A stretch of 64,000 nt of DNA, taken from assembly GCA_022828595.1 (NCBI GenBank), contig JAKGHH010000008.1, positions 20,328,378-20,392,377 on the forward strand, given 5' to 3'. Below the pieces are notes generated by a model. The model ran no database searches, was not told where the DNA came from, and was given only the letters and a program-made list of their open reading frames with translations. Positions 44,988-56,195 of the stretch are shown one piece after another. Both the position numbers and the translations under genes were made by a program. The stretch comes from Nelumbo lutea. Lineage: Eukaryota; Streptophyta; Magnoliopsida; Proteales; Nelumbonaceae. The stretch's first letter is position 1; the number at the start of each line of letters is the position of its first letter.

Positions 44988-46987
44988 CTCACAGGTTAAC
45001 CCTGCCAAGGTGACGAGGTGTCTGTAGGCCAAGGTGCTGAGAGAAAATTGGCATGTTAAAATTTTGGAGACCTAATTGAGACTCACTTTGGTGACCTGAA
45101 CGAACCGACTTGCGACACACATAATCAGCCTAGACAAAGCCTCATCAGCTCTGTTTGCGAGGTTGCTCCTATGGTCGAGTCCTTCGCGGTTCCCGCAGGA
45201 TTCGACGGCCAACGGACTGCAGTCACCCTTATGGGTCGAGCCTTTCAAGGTTCCCGTGCGAGTTCGCAACTTGTAGTTAGTAGAGCTGCCCCCATAGGTT
45301 GAGCTCCCTGTGGCTTATCGTAGAAGTAGACAACCAGCGCCTCTGAGGACTGACGTAGTGCAACCGTGGAACCGACTTGCCATTCAAACACCAGCAATGA
45401 CACACGTATCACAAGGGGGGGCAGAAATTAAATGACCAGCTCGAGCGAGCTTTAGTAGTTTGGCCTAGATTATCTCCCATCCCAACTACATAGCCTCACT
45501 GTTGATCGAGCTCTCCATGGCTCCCATGAGAATGGGTAGCTAATTGAATATCAAGCCAGCCTCACAGGCCAATCCTTTCATGGTTCTCGCAAGTGTAGGC
45601 AACCTATAAGCAATAAAGCAACCCCCTCAAGGTGACCGCCCATGGTTCTAGTAGGAGCAGGCGGCCAACAATTCTAGAAGCAGGTGCAGTACATGTGCAG
45701 CACTGACCAACAAATGCATACCTAAGAAGGTTGTCCCCCATGATGGCATAGATGCAGTCGTGCTACTACAAAATGATCATCCACTTTGGCGATCTAGTCA
45801 AACTGCACTCTAAGGAGAAGCCAAATCGCTTTCAGTATCAAGGCCCCCTAAGCTGACCTCGAAATGTGTTGGCAATAGGTAGGCCAGTCTATGCAGGTTT
45901 GCCCCCATCTATTTAGCTCGGTATCATTTTGACATCCAAAATTATAACCGCTTTGGTGACCTGGACGAGTCAACTTGCAGTACATGCACGTTGGCGAAAA
46001 TCTACTAAGGGGAAGCCAAACCGCTTTTAGCATTAAGCCCCCCTAAGCCGACCTTGAAATGCATCGACAACAAGTAGGCCAACCTGTGTAGGTCAGCCCC
46101 CATCTATCTAGCTCAGCAGCGTTTTCACCATGTCGCTACTACACTTAAATCGATCTCAAAGGACGTCGGTATCCCACCACCGACCTAATAAAGAAAAAGG
46201 AGAAATGAAGGAAACGAAGACTAGTTCTCTTTCAGCACCTCGACAGACATGCAAACTTGGTCAACTTCTTTACAATCATCCTCCACCTTGGTTTCAAGCT
46301 CCGCATTGACCTTGTCAGCTACTCCTTTAAGGACTGGCTAGAGGGACATTACGTTGAAGTCTACATAAGTGGAGTGACTAAAGGAGGCAGTCACATAGTT
46401 TGAAGCCCCTCTTGAGGATGGCATGACAAACTTCATTCCTAAAGTGTTCGGCTGAATTGCTCAAACTCATTGACGATTGCATCCCTAGTACGATAGATGT
46501 CCTCAAAGTGCCTACTCCGCCTCTCCTCGAGCAAATGAGTTTGCTCCTATGCCCCGATAGTCAAGATGGTGAATTCCTGTGTAATGTTGCATTCAACCCC
46601 TAGATTCTTCTGACTTGGGGAGCAAACGACGCTTATGAACTCATCAAACTAGTCATTCTGGGTCGAATGGGCCTATAGCAAGCTACTCCCTTTGCTGAGC
46701 TAACCTCAACTCGGAAGTGGGGGACAATTGATGAGGGCAGATTTGGCCCTCCACTGATATCATGACACGTGACTTCTCAAAATAGCTGGATGACACATCG
46801 GCACCACGTAGGCAGTGACTTGCCTTAGCCAAAATGATGGAGTCCCAGTTGGCGACCTATGTCTACCAACCTAGTGACCTACCTTCGGAGACCTGGCGAT
46901 CTATCTCTAGAGACCTGGCAACCTACCTCTGCCAGCCTACTGGATACTTGGCAACCTACCTCATTCCGTTGCCATCCTTAAGGCTCA

Positions 46988-47098
46988 ATTTGGAAAGAGT
47001 ACGAATACAAATATGTACAACATAAATATATACAAAATAGTACAAAATATAAAATTTTGCACTCTACATATTTCTATTTGTACTCCTTCCAAAGTAAG
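46988..47098. mobile_element. Mini foldback element, copy 2
   Basis: CTCAATTTGGAAAGAGTACG at the left and TTTGTACTCCTTCCAAAG at the right, with the same AT centre as 41203-41322. It sits just past the truncated 3' LTR. Confidence 0.65.
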
Positions 47099-47262
47099 CC
47101 TAAACAAATCTATTTTGAGTCGCACTAAGCACTAGCCATTCCCCATTTGTTTAGCATTCACCTGAAATGTATCAGCTGACCATTGATTTCATATTTTTTA
47201 CTTTGCACTCATTCAATTCAAATGATTGCCCTCTTATTAGTTAGGAGCACAACTTTAGTGTG

Positions 47263-47679
47263 TAAGGGTGTTAATGGATTGGTTTTGGATTGTACCCCAT
47301 CCAAACCAAAATCAATTTGGACAGATTGGATGGACCAATAAGACATTGAATTGGACCAATCTAGACTTAACGGTCCAAAGTATTTATAGGATTGGATTGG
47401 TCCTGGTCCATAATGAACTTATATTGGATTGGGTTGGATTGAGCCAATATCTAATCCATTGATATAAGATAAGAATATAGGAATCGATGGAGGAGGTTTG
47501 GATTGAAACCAATCTAAATTAAAACAAATTTGAACAGATTGGGCGGTCCAGACATTGAATTGGACCAGTCCAAAATGGTCCATAATATTCATTGGATTAG
47601 ATTGGACCTGGTCCCTTTGTAATGGATTTACATTGGACTGGACCGGAATGGACCAAATCTAGTCCAATTGACACCCCTT
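47263..47679. mobile_element. Motif-echo foldback element, GGATTGGACC type, copy 2
   Basis: Ends TAAGGGTGTTAATGG and CAATTGACACCCCTT are inverted repeats. Arms echo GGATTGGACC, TGGTCC and GGTCCAGAC. A relative of 29266-29640 with shared order of motifs. Flanks share GTGTG only, so the duplication is unclear. Confidence 0.72.
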
Positions 47680-48057
47680 GTGTGACAGTGTGAGAACTCA
47701 TTCCTTCTATAGCATATGTCTGGGGGCTGCTTTCTTTCGGTTGTGGGGAAGACTAGTTATATCAGGTAACCATGGAACCCAGATTCTGTTTAATTTGAAC
47801 CAAATTTACCTAGATTGGATTTTTGCAAATTCCTTTCTTCCTCTTATTTTCCTTTTTATTTGTCCAAAATAAAAACATAACTTTCTTTAGTATTACTCTC
47901 ATCCAAGATATGTTGAGGTGAGTTGGAGCAAATGGTATAGAAGTCTCTCTAAGTGCTGACTTGTTGTGGGCTTTATATGGTTATTCAAAGTGGGCTTTTT
48001 TTAGGTCTTTGAGGATCCGTATGTGAATGCCATCAACCCCACAAAATTTAAGTGGAC
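47680..48057. other. Intergenic sequence, insertion site of the Tat element
   Basis: No gene recognised. The sequence continues across the gypsy insertion: AAGTGGAC at the left joins CATTGCC at the right. Confidence 0.4.
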
Positions 48058-48986
48058 TGATGGTGCGCAATCCGGCTGGTCCTAGCTGTCAACGACCTTG
48101 CCTCTGAACGGAGCTATAGGGAACCTAAAATAGAGAAGATGAGGAAGCTCCGGGGGGAACCCGGTATAAATGCTCCGAAGCTCAAGTTAGAATTCTTAGG
48201 CAAGATAAAACCAGGTGGCGCAAAGTTCACGTACCTTGTTCTTGGGGGTAGGGAGCCTTTTATAGCCACCTCGTGCACTCACTCCTAAGCTTCTGTCAGG
48301 TTGGGTACGATTACCTTTGGTCTCCTGCAAGTTCGGGTGTCATCCTCTCTACTGGACAGAACCGCCATTGCTCCCTTTTGTCGGAGCCGTCTCTGCGACT
48401 GGCGATGACAGTGGCAGGTGGCGGTGGTAGGTGACCGTTGAAGTGTGGCTGTCAAGCGTCAGATCCCAAGTCAGTCAGGTGCGCCGCCCTTGGATACGGA
48501 CCTCCTCGGTGTCAGGTATGGTACGTTTGTTCAGTTCGGCGTCCTGTAGGCGAAGTGCTGGAGTGGAGAACGAGGTGGTCTTGAGTTCGGATAGGGGAGT
48601 GTCCCGAACTACCATGAGGCGGGCCAATTCGAGTCACTTCCTTGTGTGGCTCGGGGCCTAAGGGAGAGTTCGGGCTCCTCGTAGGGAGTTCAGGCTCTTA
48701 GTAGGGAGGTCGGGCTCCTAATAGGGAGTTCGGGCTCTTAGTAGGGAGGTCGGGCTCCTCGTAGGGAGTTTGGGCTCTTAGTAGGGAGATTGGGCTCTTA
48801 GTAGGGAGGTCGGGCTCCTCGTAGGGAGGTCGGGCTCCTCGTAGGGAGTTCAGGCTCCTAGTAGGGAGTTCGGACTGCTGGTTTCTTCCCTTTGGTGCTT
48901 GCACCCTGGGTGCGCTGTTGTGCCGAGCTGTTTGCCTTTGCCACGTGTTGAGTGATTACGAGGTCGGGCCAAATCTTCCTTCATCA
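48058..48986 (-). repeat. 3' LTR of the Tat element, with 20-bp tandem repeats
   Basis: 929 bp. TATAAAAG on the minus strand at plus 48257-48264. At about 48668-48870 about ten tandem copies of a 20-base unit (GGGCTCCTCGTAGGGAGTTC and variants). Longer than its partner by about two repeat units and a 30-base segment near 48310. Confidence 0.93.
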
Positions 48987-49482
48987 ATTGCCCCCCACTC
49001 CTCGTGCCAAGGGTCTTGCCTTGGCGTGGGGAGTTCGCAAGGTGGCAGGTGGATTTGTCCCGTACTTCGAATCTTGGTTGACTGATAGCGCGAGGTGCGT
49101 TGTCAGCGTTAGTTTCTTCGAGCGCCCAGAAGACGGAAGACGCGCCGACCTGCCTATAAATGCTGCCAGACGTGACAGCGCGCGCTTTATTTTAAAATAA
49201 AAAAACCGCACCGCTGGGAGACGTGACAGCAAGCATCCTTTCAAATTTTGAAAACGTATCGCTGCTGCTTTTAATGTGAGGAGACGTACGCTGTCATTCT
49301 ATTAGTTTTAGAAAGACGTGCACCGACGCTCTGTCAGTTTCAGAAAGACGTGCATCGATGCTCTATCAGTTTCAAAAAGACGTGCGCCAATCACGTCTCG
49401 GTCTCAGGGGACGTGCAGTCAGCGCGACTGTGGGCTGTCGGATTGGCTTTGATCTATGTTGTTGCTTCTTGGTCACTGTGGG

Positions 49483-49490
49483 TATAAATA
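49483..49490 (+). promoter_or_regulatory. TATA box of the antisense gene in the Tat element
   Basis: GGTATAAATAATGG on the plus strand, 177 bases upstream of the ATG at 49667 and in the opposite direction to gag-pol. The CT-rich leader (about 49515-49660) fits a 5' UTR. Confidence 0.6.
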
Positions 49491-49666
49491 ATGGGGGACC
49501 CCAGTCACTTTCACTTCGGTGCTGCCTCTTGAGCTCGGGTCCAAGTTTCAGCTCGTGCCCAGGCTTTCAGTTTGCGTTTCCAAGTTTTCGCTTGTTCAAG
49601 TTCTCGTAGTCTTGTTGAAGCTTTTTTCCGGGTGAGTATCTTCCTAGAATCTACCTTCTCTCCTCG

Positions 49667-51739
49667 ATGTCTAGCTCGGAATGCTTAGACGGTTCTTCAA
49701 GTGGGTCAGATGCAGGTTCTATGAACCGAGTCGCATCCCCTGATAGTCCTAGCGAGCTGGAGGTAGAGCTCGAGGAAGAGTTCGAACCCATAGGTCGAGT
49801 CGCCTCGGGTAGTTTGGCGTCCACCTCTCGTCGGGGTCGGACGTTAGACAAGTTTGGCCCCTCGACCATGACGCCTGAGGGACTCCAATCCCTTATTACC
49901 TATTACAATTTTCCTGGGGAGTACGCTTATTTTATACCTTCGGGTAGCTTTCCTTGGGAACACGGTCCTGATGAGATCGTGATATTCCGTGAGCAGCTCG
50001 TTGAGGGGCTGCGATTGCCTTTCCATCCCCTCTTTGTTGAGGTTTTGAATCACTTCGGCGTTACGGTCGGCCAGCTTCACCCGAATTCCATTCGTAATTT
50101 GGTGGGGACAATCTCCCTATTTAGCGAACAGGGCTTTCCTTTAGACTTAGAGATCTTCTCTTCCATCTTAATGCTTAAGAAGCAAGCGGGTCTCCTCCCC
50201 GGGCGTAGGCGGGCATATTACCTGTCTCCTCGCCTGGGTTTTAAGCTCTTACATGATCTTCCTAACAAGGTCCCGGCGTGGAAGCGGGACTACTTTGAGG
50301 TGCGAAGTGTGCTGGGATGGCCGTTTCAGACCGGGTGGGGGGTGCCTGCCTCTGACTCCGATGTTACGCTTGAAAAAGAGACGATGAAGGGCCTCCGGCA
50401 ATGGGCGCGGCTTGGGCTAAAGTGCCAACAGTATCTGACGGAGGCCAAGCTCATTGCGGCTGGCCTGAGTTCGGGTAGGTTCCTCACTTGGAGGTTCTAT
50501 TTTGTTCTGTCTGGTTTTTTCTGATGCCGAACTCTTTTTTGCAGGTGTGATGGACTCAAAAGGGACTCGTGGTGGGCGCTTGTTTCAAGGCATGAAGAGG
50601 AGGAAGCGAGTTGCCAAGAGAACTCGCGCCGAGCTGCCCCGGGATGCGGAGCCCAAGGTACCGGACTACCCGTCGGGGGATCCACCCAGGAAGCCCGAGA
50701 TGGCTCTTCCAATGCAAGAAGCGGCAGGGGGCCCGTATGCTGAGACTACTTACACGGGGGCTCCCACCTACTCTGGTGCTCCTACTTACTCTGGGTCTGC
50801 TCATACGTGAGCTAGGCCCTCGGGCTCGGGGGCCCCAGGGGAATTCAGGAGTGTGTTGTTGTCGACCTACACTCTTCAGAAGAGTAAGGAGGCCATTTTC
50901 CCCGAGGAGGTCGCTGCGTGGACTGATCTCCCTCTGCACCAGGTGGCCTGCCGTGCTATTACTCATGCCATGGTGGTAAGTCAGACTTTTTATCGAGCTC
51001 TTTTGCTTTTATCCTTCTTGTCGTGCTGGCGTGGACTGATCTCCCTCTGCACCAGGTGGCCTACCGTGCTGTTACTCATGCCATGGTGGTAAGTCAGACT
51101 TTTTATCGAGCTCTTTTGCTTTTATCCTTCTTGTCGTGCTGTTACTCACTCGTTCTTTTTGGTAGGTGAACTCTTCTATCCACGCCTTGGCGGCCCAGGT
51201 GGAAAGGAGCTTGAGGTAGGCGCGAGCTGCTGAAGAGGCTCTTCGTGCTGCTGAGACGACTTCTCGAGCTGCTGAGGTGGCTTCCTAAGCTGCTGAGGCG
51301 GCTGCTCGTGCTGCAGAGGCCAGGCAAGCGAGGTCTCAGAGAGATGCCGAGGCCATGGGAGTCATAGTGAAGCACATGGCGGACCTGAGGCTGGATTTGC
51401 AGCATCAGGTCGAATACCTTCAGGAGGACATTAGGGAGAGGACGTAGATCTTTTCTCAAGGTATTGAAGATGCCAAGAAGAAGGTTGTCGATGAGTACAT
51501 CGCCTCGCCGAGCTTTGATGACCTAATGGTGGATTCGTACTGAAGGGGTTTCAAGCTAAGCCGGTGGATGATCTAGAATACGTACCCCAAGCTCGATATT
51601 AGTGTCATATCCACTTCGCGCATAACTCAGAAGATGGCCAATGCTGCTAATGGTGAGCCAGACTCTGAGGGCGAGGCAGGGCCTTCGGGTATCGTTGAAG
51701 TGCCTTATGATAATGAAGTAGCTCCGGGCCTGTAATTTA
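49667..51739 (+). pseudogene. Antisense additional ORF of the Tat element (putative gypsy-type transposon domain, PF04195-like), spliced, with stops
   Basis: Exon 1 (49667-50474) encodes an acidic Ser/Glu-rich start, then GLQSLITYYNFPGEYAYFIP, FHPLFVEVLNHFGVTVGQLH and NSIRNLVGTISLF, matching the Transposase_28 (putative gypsy type transposon) family as I recall it. A GTAGGT donor at 50475 and TTTTTTGCAG acceptor ending at 50544 join in phase to a basic region (GMKRRKRVAKRTR, nuclear-localisation-like). A TGA at 50808-50810 interrupts. The frame goes on through PEEVAAWTDLPLHQVACRAI to a GTAAGT donor, and then an exon from about 51166 encodes an Ala/Glu/Arg coiled coil (AARAAEARQARSQRDAEAM) with more stops. 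Function unknown; antisense ORFs are known in Tat elements such as Grande. Non-functional here. Confidence 0.75.
50916..51141 (+). repeat. 113-bp tandem duplication containing an exon end and its splice donor
   Basis: Units 50916-51028 and 51029-51141 are nearly identical (GCGTGGACTGATCTCC to CTTCTTGTCGTGCTG). Each includes the end of a coding exon, the GTAAGT donor and the start of the intron. Confidence 0.9.
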
Positions 51740-51927
51740 TTTTTTTTTGAAATGTACTACCTTACTTTGAAATTGAATGACTTTTCTTTTGGTTAAGTGT
51801 TGGTTGTTCTTTCTCCCAAACTGAACGTATTTGCCGAACTGACCATACGTCAGATCTGTTTCCTGCCTGGGTTATCGCGCTCACGTGGCCTGTTTTGGTG
51901 GTGATTTTATCCACTTCGCTTGGTGGT

Positions 51928-52960
51928 CTATAGGTAGTATCGCCTTAGGTTGACGATGTTCCATGCTCGGGGTACTTGCGTATCCTCTAAGGTTTCGAGC
52001 TCGTATGCCCCCCCGAGTACTTTCTTTACTCTGTAGGGTCCTTCCCAATTTGGTCTAAGTTTGCCCATGCTGCATTCGGGTACCATGATCTTACGAAGAA
52101 CCAGGTCGCCGACGCGGAAGCTCCTCTTCTTTACTCTGGCATTGTAGTACCGAGCTACTTTTTGCTGGTAGGCCGCTGTTCGGATGTGCACGAGGTCTCT
52201 TACCTCATCCAGTAGGTCGAGGTTGGTGCGTAACTCATCTCCGTTTGTCTGGTCGTCATATGCTTCTAGTCATAGTGTAGGTATTTCGATTTCCACCGGG
52301 ATTACCGTTTCGGTGCCATAGGTGAGGTTAAAGGGTTTCTCCCATGGCGGTTTTTTCCGTAGTTCGGTGAGCCCACAAAACACTTGGTAGCTCATCCGCC
52401 CACAACCCTTTAGCTCGGTCTAGTCGTGCTTTCAGTTCGCGGAGGATGGCATTGTTCATTACTTCAGTCTGACCGTTTGCCTGCGGGTGTGCGACCGATG
52501 TGAAGTTCTGACGAATTCCCATATTTTGGCACCATTCTTAGAACTTGATATCCTCAAACTATTTGCCGTTGTCAGAGATCAGTACCCGAGGTAGCCCAAA
52601 GCGACATACTATGTTCTTCCAAAAGAAGTTCAGTATGTTTCGGGCTGTGACTGTTGCCAGAGGTTCAGCTTCTATCCACTTTGTGAAGTAATCTACTGCC
52701 ACCACTAGGAACTTTCTCCCACCTGTTGCTGGCGGGAATGGCCCCAGGAGGTCGATGCCCCATTGTGCAAAGGGCCATGGACTGGTGAGGTACTTGAGGT
52801 TGGCAACAGGCTGATGGTGAATATTGGCATGCTTCTGACACTTGTCGCATTTTCTGACGAGCTCGACGGCTTCTGCCTTCATCGTTGGCCAGTAGTATCC
52901 TTGTCTAAGTGCCTTTTGGGCGAGGGCTCTGCCCCCCAGGTGTCCGCCGCACAGACCTTC
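51928..52960 (-). pseudogene. Tat element integrase, frameshifted
   Basis: HHCC zinc finger (CGGHLGGRAL...CDKCQKHANIHH, about 52800-52950), catalytic core with Asp in QWGIDLLGPFP, Asp in LISDNG and Glu in NGQTEVMNNAIL. A C-terminal region with VARYYNARVKKRSFRVGDLV and GKLRPNWEGPYRV ends at 51928. Stops at about 52556, 52541 and 52328 and a frame change before 52191 break it. It would insert element DNA into the genome when intact. Confidence 0.9.
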
Positions 52961-53804
52961 ATGAAAGGAGTACGAGCTCGGCTTCGGCAGGTCGCAAGCA
53001 ACGCAAGTAGGGGAGAGTGTAGGATCGTCGGTACAACCGTTCGTCTATTATGACGTATTTGGCTGCCTGGTGCTGCACCCTCTTGGCTGCATTGCGGTCC
53101 GCAAAGAGGGTTTCATCTAGTAGGAAGCTTGCAAGTGGGTCGATCCAGCTCGGCTCTGCTTCAAGGACGGGAGCGACCTCTTCTGCCCCATCGAGAATGT
53201 TGGGCCGAGGTAAGTCCTCTATGTACACGGTTCTCATGGCGTTGTGACTCGTGCTGGCTAACCGGGACAGGGCATCGGCCTCAGTGTTCTCTGACCTTGG
53301 GATTTGCCTGATGAAGTGTGACAAGAAGTTGAGTAGAGCCTCATTTACTTTTGCCAAGTATGCAATCATAGTGAGCTCACGTGCTTCATATTCGCCCGTA
53401 ACCTGGTTGACCACGAGCTGGGAATCACTACAGATAACTATGTGCCTTGCTCCGACTTTGCGCGCTAGGTTCAGCCCGGCTATTAGTGTCTCGTACTCCA
53501 CCTCGTTGTTGGATGCCGCAAATTCAAAGCGTAGTGCATATTCCAATTTCGTTCCGCTCGGGCCGCGTAGCACTATTCCAACCCCGCTGCCCTGCTGGTT
53601 CGAGACATCTACGTGAAGGATCCAGGGCTCCTCATCCCAATTCGCGTTTGGCCTAACCAAGAGAGATGCTACACTGGCTGCTACTTCACGAGGTTCAGAC
53701 TCTATTGGCTTGGGAGCTCCAAGCTCGCCTGAACTGGGGATCTCAGGCTCGACCGGCTCAGGGGCTTCGAGGCTAAACGTGCACTCGGCGATAAAATCTG
53801 CCAA
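52959..53804 (-). pseudogene. Second (archaeal-type) RNase H of the Tat element and linker to integrase
   Basis: After an ALADFIAECTF lead, an RNase H domain with all four acidic positions: HVDVSNQQGSGVG, NEVEYETLIAGL, CSDSQLVVNQV and ENTEADALSRLAS. It continues through a linker (YIEDLPRPNILD, DERLYRRSYTLPYLRCL). This extra domain is the hallmark of Tat gypsy elements. A stop at 53838-53840 separates it from the RT frame. Confidence 0.88.
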
Positions 53805-53837
53805 GGCTTGGGCCTTAATAGCAGTTCTTGGCTTGTA

Positions 53838-55295
53838 CTAGAGGTCGTACTCACTGAGTTCAATGGCCCATTTCGTCAGTCGATCGGAAACCTCGAGCTT
53901 GAGTAAAACTTGCCTCAGAGGTTTGTTAGTCAGGACGATGACGGTGTGAGCCTGGAAGTACGGGCGGTGTTTCCGAGCTACTATCACTAGTGCGTATGCT
54001 AGCTTTTCTATCTGCAGGTACCTTGTCTCTGCTCCCTGCAAAATTTTACTAACGTAATAGATGGGTCGTTGGACCCGGTCTACTTCTTTTATTAGTACCG
54101 AACTGACCACCTCGTCGCTTGCCAAGAGGTACAGTTCTAAGACCTCGCCCTCCTCAGGCCGAGCTAAGGTAGGCACACTAGCGAGGTAGCTTTTTAGCTC
54201 GTCGAACGCGAGCTGGCAGTCTCGGGTCCACTCGAACCCTTTGCCTTTGATTGCTTTGAAGAAGGGCAGGCAGCGGTCTGCTGATTTGGACATGAAGCGG
54301 CTTAGAGCGGCTATGCGGTCGTTTAGCCTCTGAACTTCTTTTACTTTCCGGGGTGGTCTCATATCTAGGATGGCCTTTATCTTGTCCGGGTTGGCCTCAA
54401 TACCATGCCGGTTGACAATGTACCCTAGGAACTTGCCCGAGGTGACACCAAAGACACATTTGTTAGAGTTCAGTTTCATGCTAAATTGACGCAAGATTTG
54501 GAAGATAGAATCTAAGTCTTGTATTAATTCCTGTGAAAACTGCGTCTTGACAACCATGTCGTCTACATAACATTCTATCTTCGTGCCAATCAAGGGCCGA
54601 AACAGCCTATTTACAAGTCTTTGGAAGGTTGCCCCAGCATTTTTTAACCCGAAGGGCATGACCTTGTAGCAATACAGGCCAAACTCGGTTATGAAGCTGG
54701 TTTTTTCCTCATCGGACTGGTCCATCCTGATTTGATTGTAGCCCGAGTAGGCGTCTAGGAAGCTTAGCAACTCATGTCCCGAGGTCGCGTCCACTAGGCG
54801 GTCAATTCTGGCGAGGGGGAAGCAATCTTTCGAGCAAGCTCAGTTCAGGTCGGTGTAGTCGACGCACATGCGCCACTTGCCATTTGCCTTTTTCACCAAC
54901 ACTGGGTTGGCTACCCAGGTCGGGTAATGGACTTCCCTTATGAAATCTGCTGCGAGGAGCTTTTCGACCTCCTCGTCGACCGCCCTCCAGCGCTTTGGGG
55001 CTAAGTTGCATTTCTTCTGTCTAACGGGTCTGACTACAGGGTCAGTATTAAGTTTATGAGTTATCAGGCTGGGGTTAATACCGAGCATGTCAGCCGTAGA
55101 CCAAGCAAAAATATCTAAATTTTGAAGTAAAAAACTCACCAGTTCGGTTCGTAGTGGTTCCTCGATGGAAGCACCGATCTGTAGTGTGCGAGCTGGGTCT
55201 GTAGCCGAAGTCGGGACTGTGACTGTTTCCTCTGTGGGCAAAGCTCGTTCCTCGCCTTGCTCCGTAGGCCGCTCCAGTTGAAGGTCGTCGGCCAC
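53838..55295 (-). pseudogene. Tat element reverse transcriptase and first RNase H, one in-frame stop
   Basis: RT runs through IFAWSTADMLGINP, VLVKKANGKWRMCVDYTDLN, stop at 54840-54842, FLDAYSGYNQIRMDQSDEEK, MPFGLKNAGATFQRLVN and the catalytic CYVDDMVV. The tethered RNase H domain has PIYYVSKILQGAETRYLQIEK and LRQVLLKLEVSDRLTKWAIE. Same frame as the protease and second RNase H, so only stop codons interrupt an otherwise collinear polyprotein. Confidence 0.93.
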
Positions 55296-55343
55296 CTTGG
55301 TTTTTCCCTTCAGGGCGGCAACATAACACTTGCGAGACTCGAG

Positions 55344-56144
55344 CTAGTCGCCCCATGCTACCCCCACACCGAAGTCTGTAGGGAACATCATTGTCAAATA
55401 GTATGTGGAGACCACTACCCGCAGGATATGCGTAATTGGCCGCCTTATTATGACATTGTATGGGGAGGAGGTCGCGACCACCAGGAAATCATGGTTGAGT
55501 CTGACCGCACAAGGCCATGTGCCGACTTCCACAGGTACTGTTATTTTTTCGAGGGGCCTGACTTCCTCTCCGTTGAAACCCACCAGAGGAGTGTTCGCGG
55601 GCTTCAGCTTGCTCCTCTGTAACTGTAGCTGGTCAAATGCTAACTTGAAGAGGATGTCTGTTGAGCTGCCCGAATCCACGAGTACACGCCTGACCTCGAA
55701 GTCGCTGATCCTTAGTTTAATGACAAGCGCGTCATCGTGGGGGTAGTGGACCCCTCGCGCATCGTCTTCCGCATAGAAGATCGACCCTTCAGTCTTTGGT
55801 CTTTTTGGGGGGTTCTGTTCCTCTTGGGCCGCTTTGCGAATTGACGTCTGGGCCGCTTCCGAAGTACACCCTGCTACCACCGAACCTCCCACAATTACAT
55901 GGATGGTTCCCCGAACTGGCCTCTCTTCTGGAGGCTGTCGCTGCAACGGTTTGGCTGGTCTGCTGCTAGATTCGGGGGCATCCTTTCCGTGCTCCCCTTG
56001 CCGACCTGCCTTATTGTTATTATTATTATCATGTTGTACAAAATTCCTTAAGTATCCGCGATGGATGAGTTCCTCTAACTCATCCCGGAGATTATTACAC
56101 TGCTCGATACTATGACTGTGGTCTCTATGGAAACTAAAATACAA
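55344..56144 (-). pseudogene. Tat element gag end and aspartic protease
   Basis: Starts with YFSFHRDHSHSIEQCNNL and LEELIHRGYLRNFV, seen before the protease of these elements. The protease active site VLVDSGSSTDILF is intact, followed by LVGFNGEEVRPLEKITVPV. Same frame as RT; a TAG at 55344-55346 interrupts. Confidence 0.88.
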
Positions 56145-56195
56145 ATTTTTATTTCTCTCGTTCAGATTTCCCTTTAAGCGAGGTGGCCACTTTAC

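Larger units (their letters stand above)
42800..46974 (+). mobile_element. Non-autonomous gypsy-like LTR element with degenerate internal region
   Basis: The 5' LTR starts TGAGGGCAGACTTGG (42800) and ends ...ATAATCA (43872), followed by a primer-site-like TGGTGTCGTATGTGG (from 43876). A GGAAGTGGGGGA polypurine tract (about 46714) precedes the truncated 3' LTR (46732-46974), which repeats the first 240 bases of the 5' LTR. The internal region has no gag-pol domains that I can see, only degenerate repeats of about 80 bases (a GGTCGAGCCCTTC...GTTCC theme). It would have relied on enzymes of another element. Two foldback elements (43990-44346, 44505-44987) inserted later. Confidence 0.75.

Noticed and set aside
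48431..48661. Plus-strand ORF of 76 codons, repeated nearly identically at 58183-58413
   Set aside because: Its conservation comes only from lying in both LTRs of the Tat element; the frame is antisense to the element with no known domain.
50556..50966. 136-codon minus-strand ORF
   Set aside because: Shadow of the spliced plus-strand antisense gene; composition follows that gene's codons.
54802..55011. Minus-strand ORF of 69 codons overlapping RT
   Set aside because: Alternative frame of the RT coding sequence.
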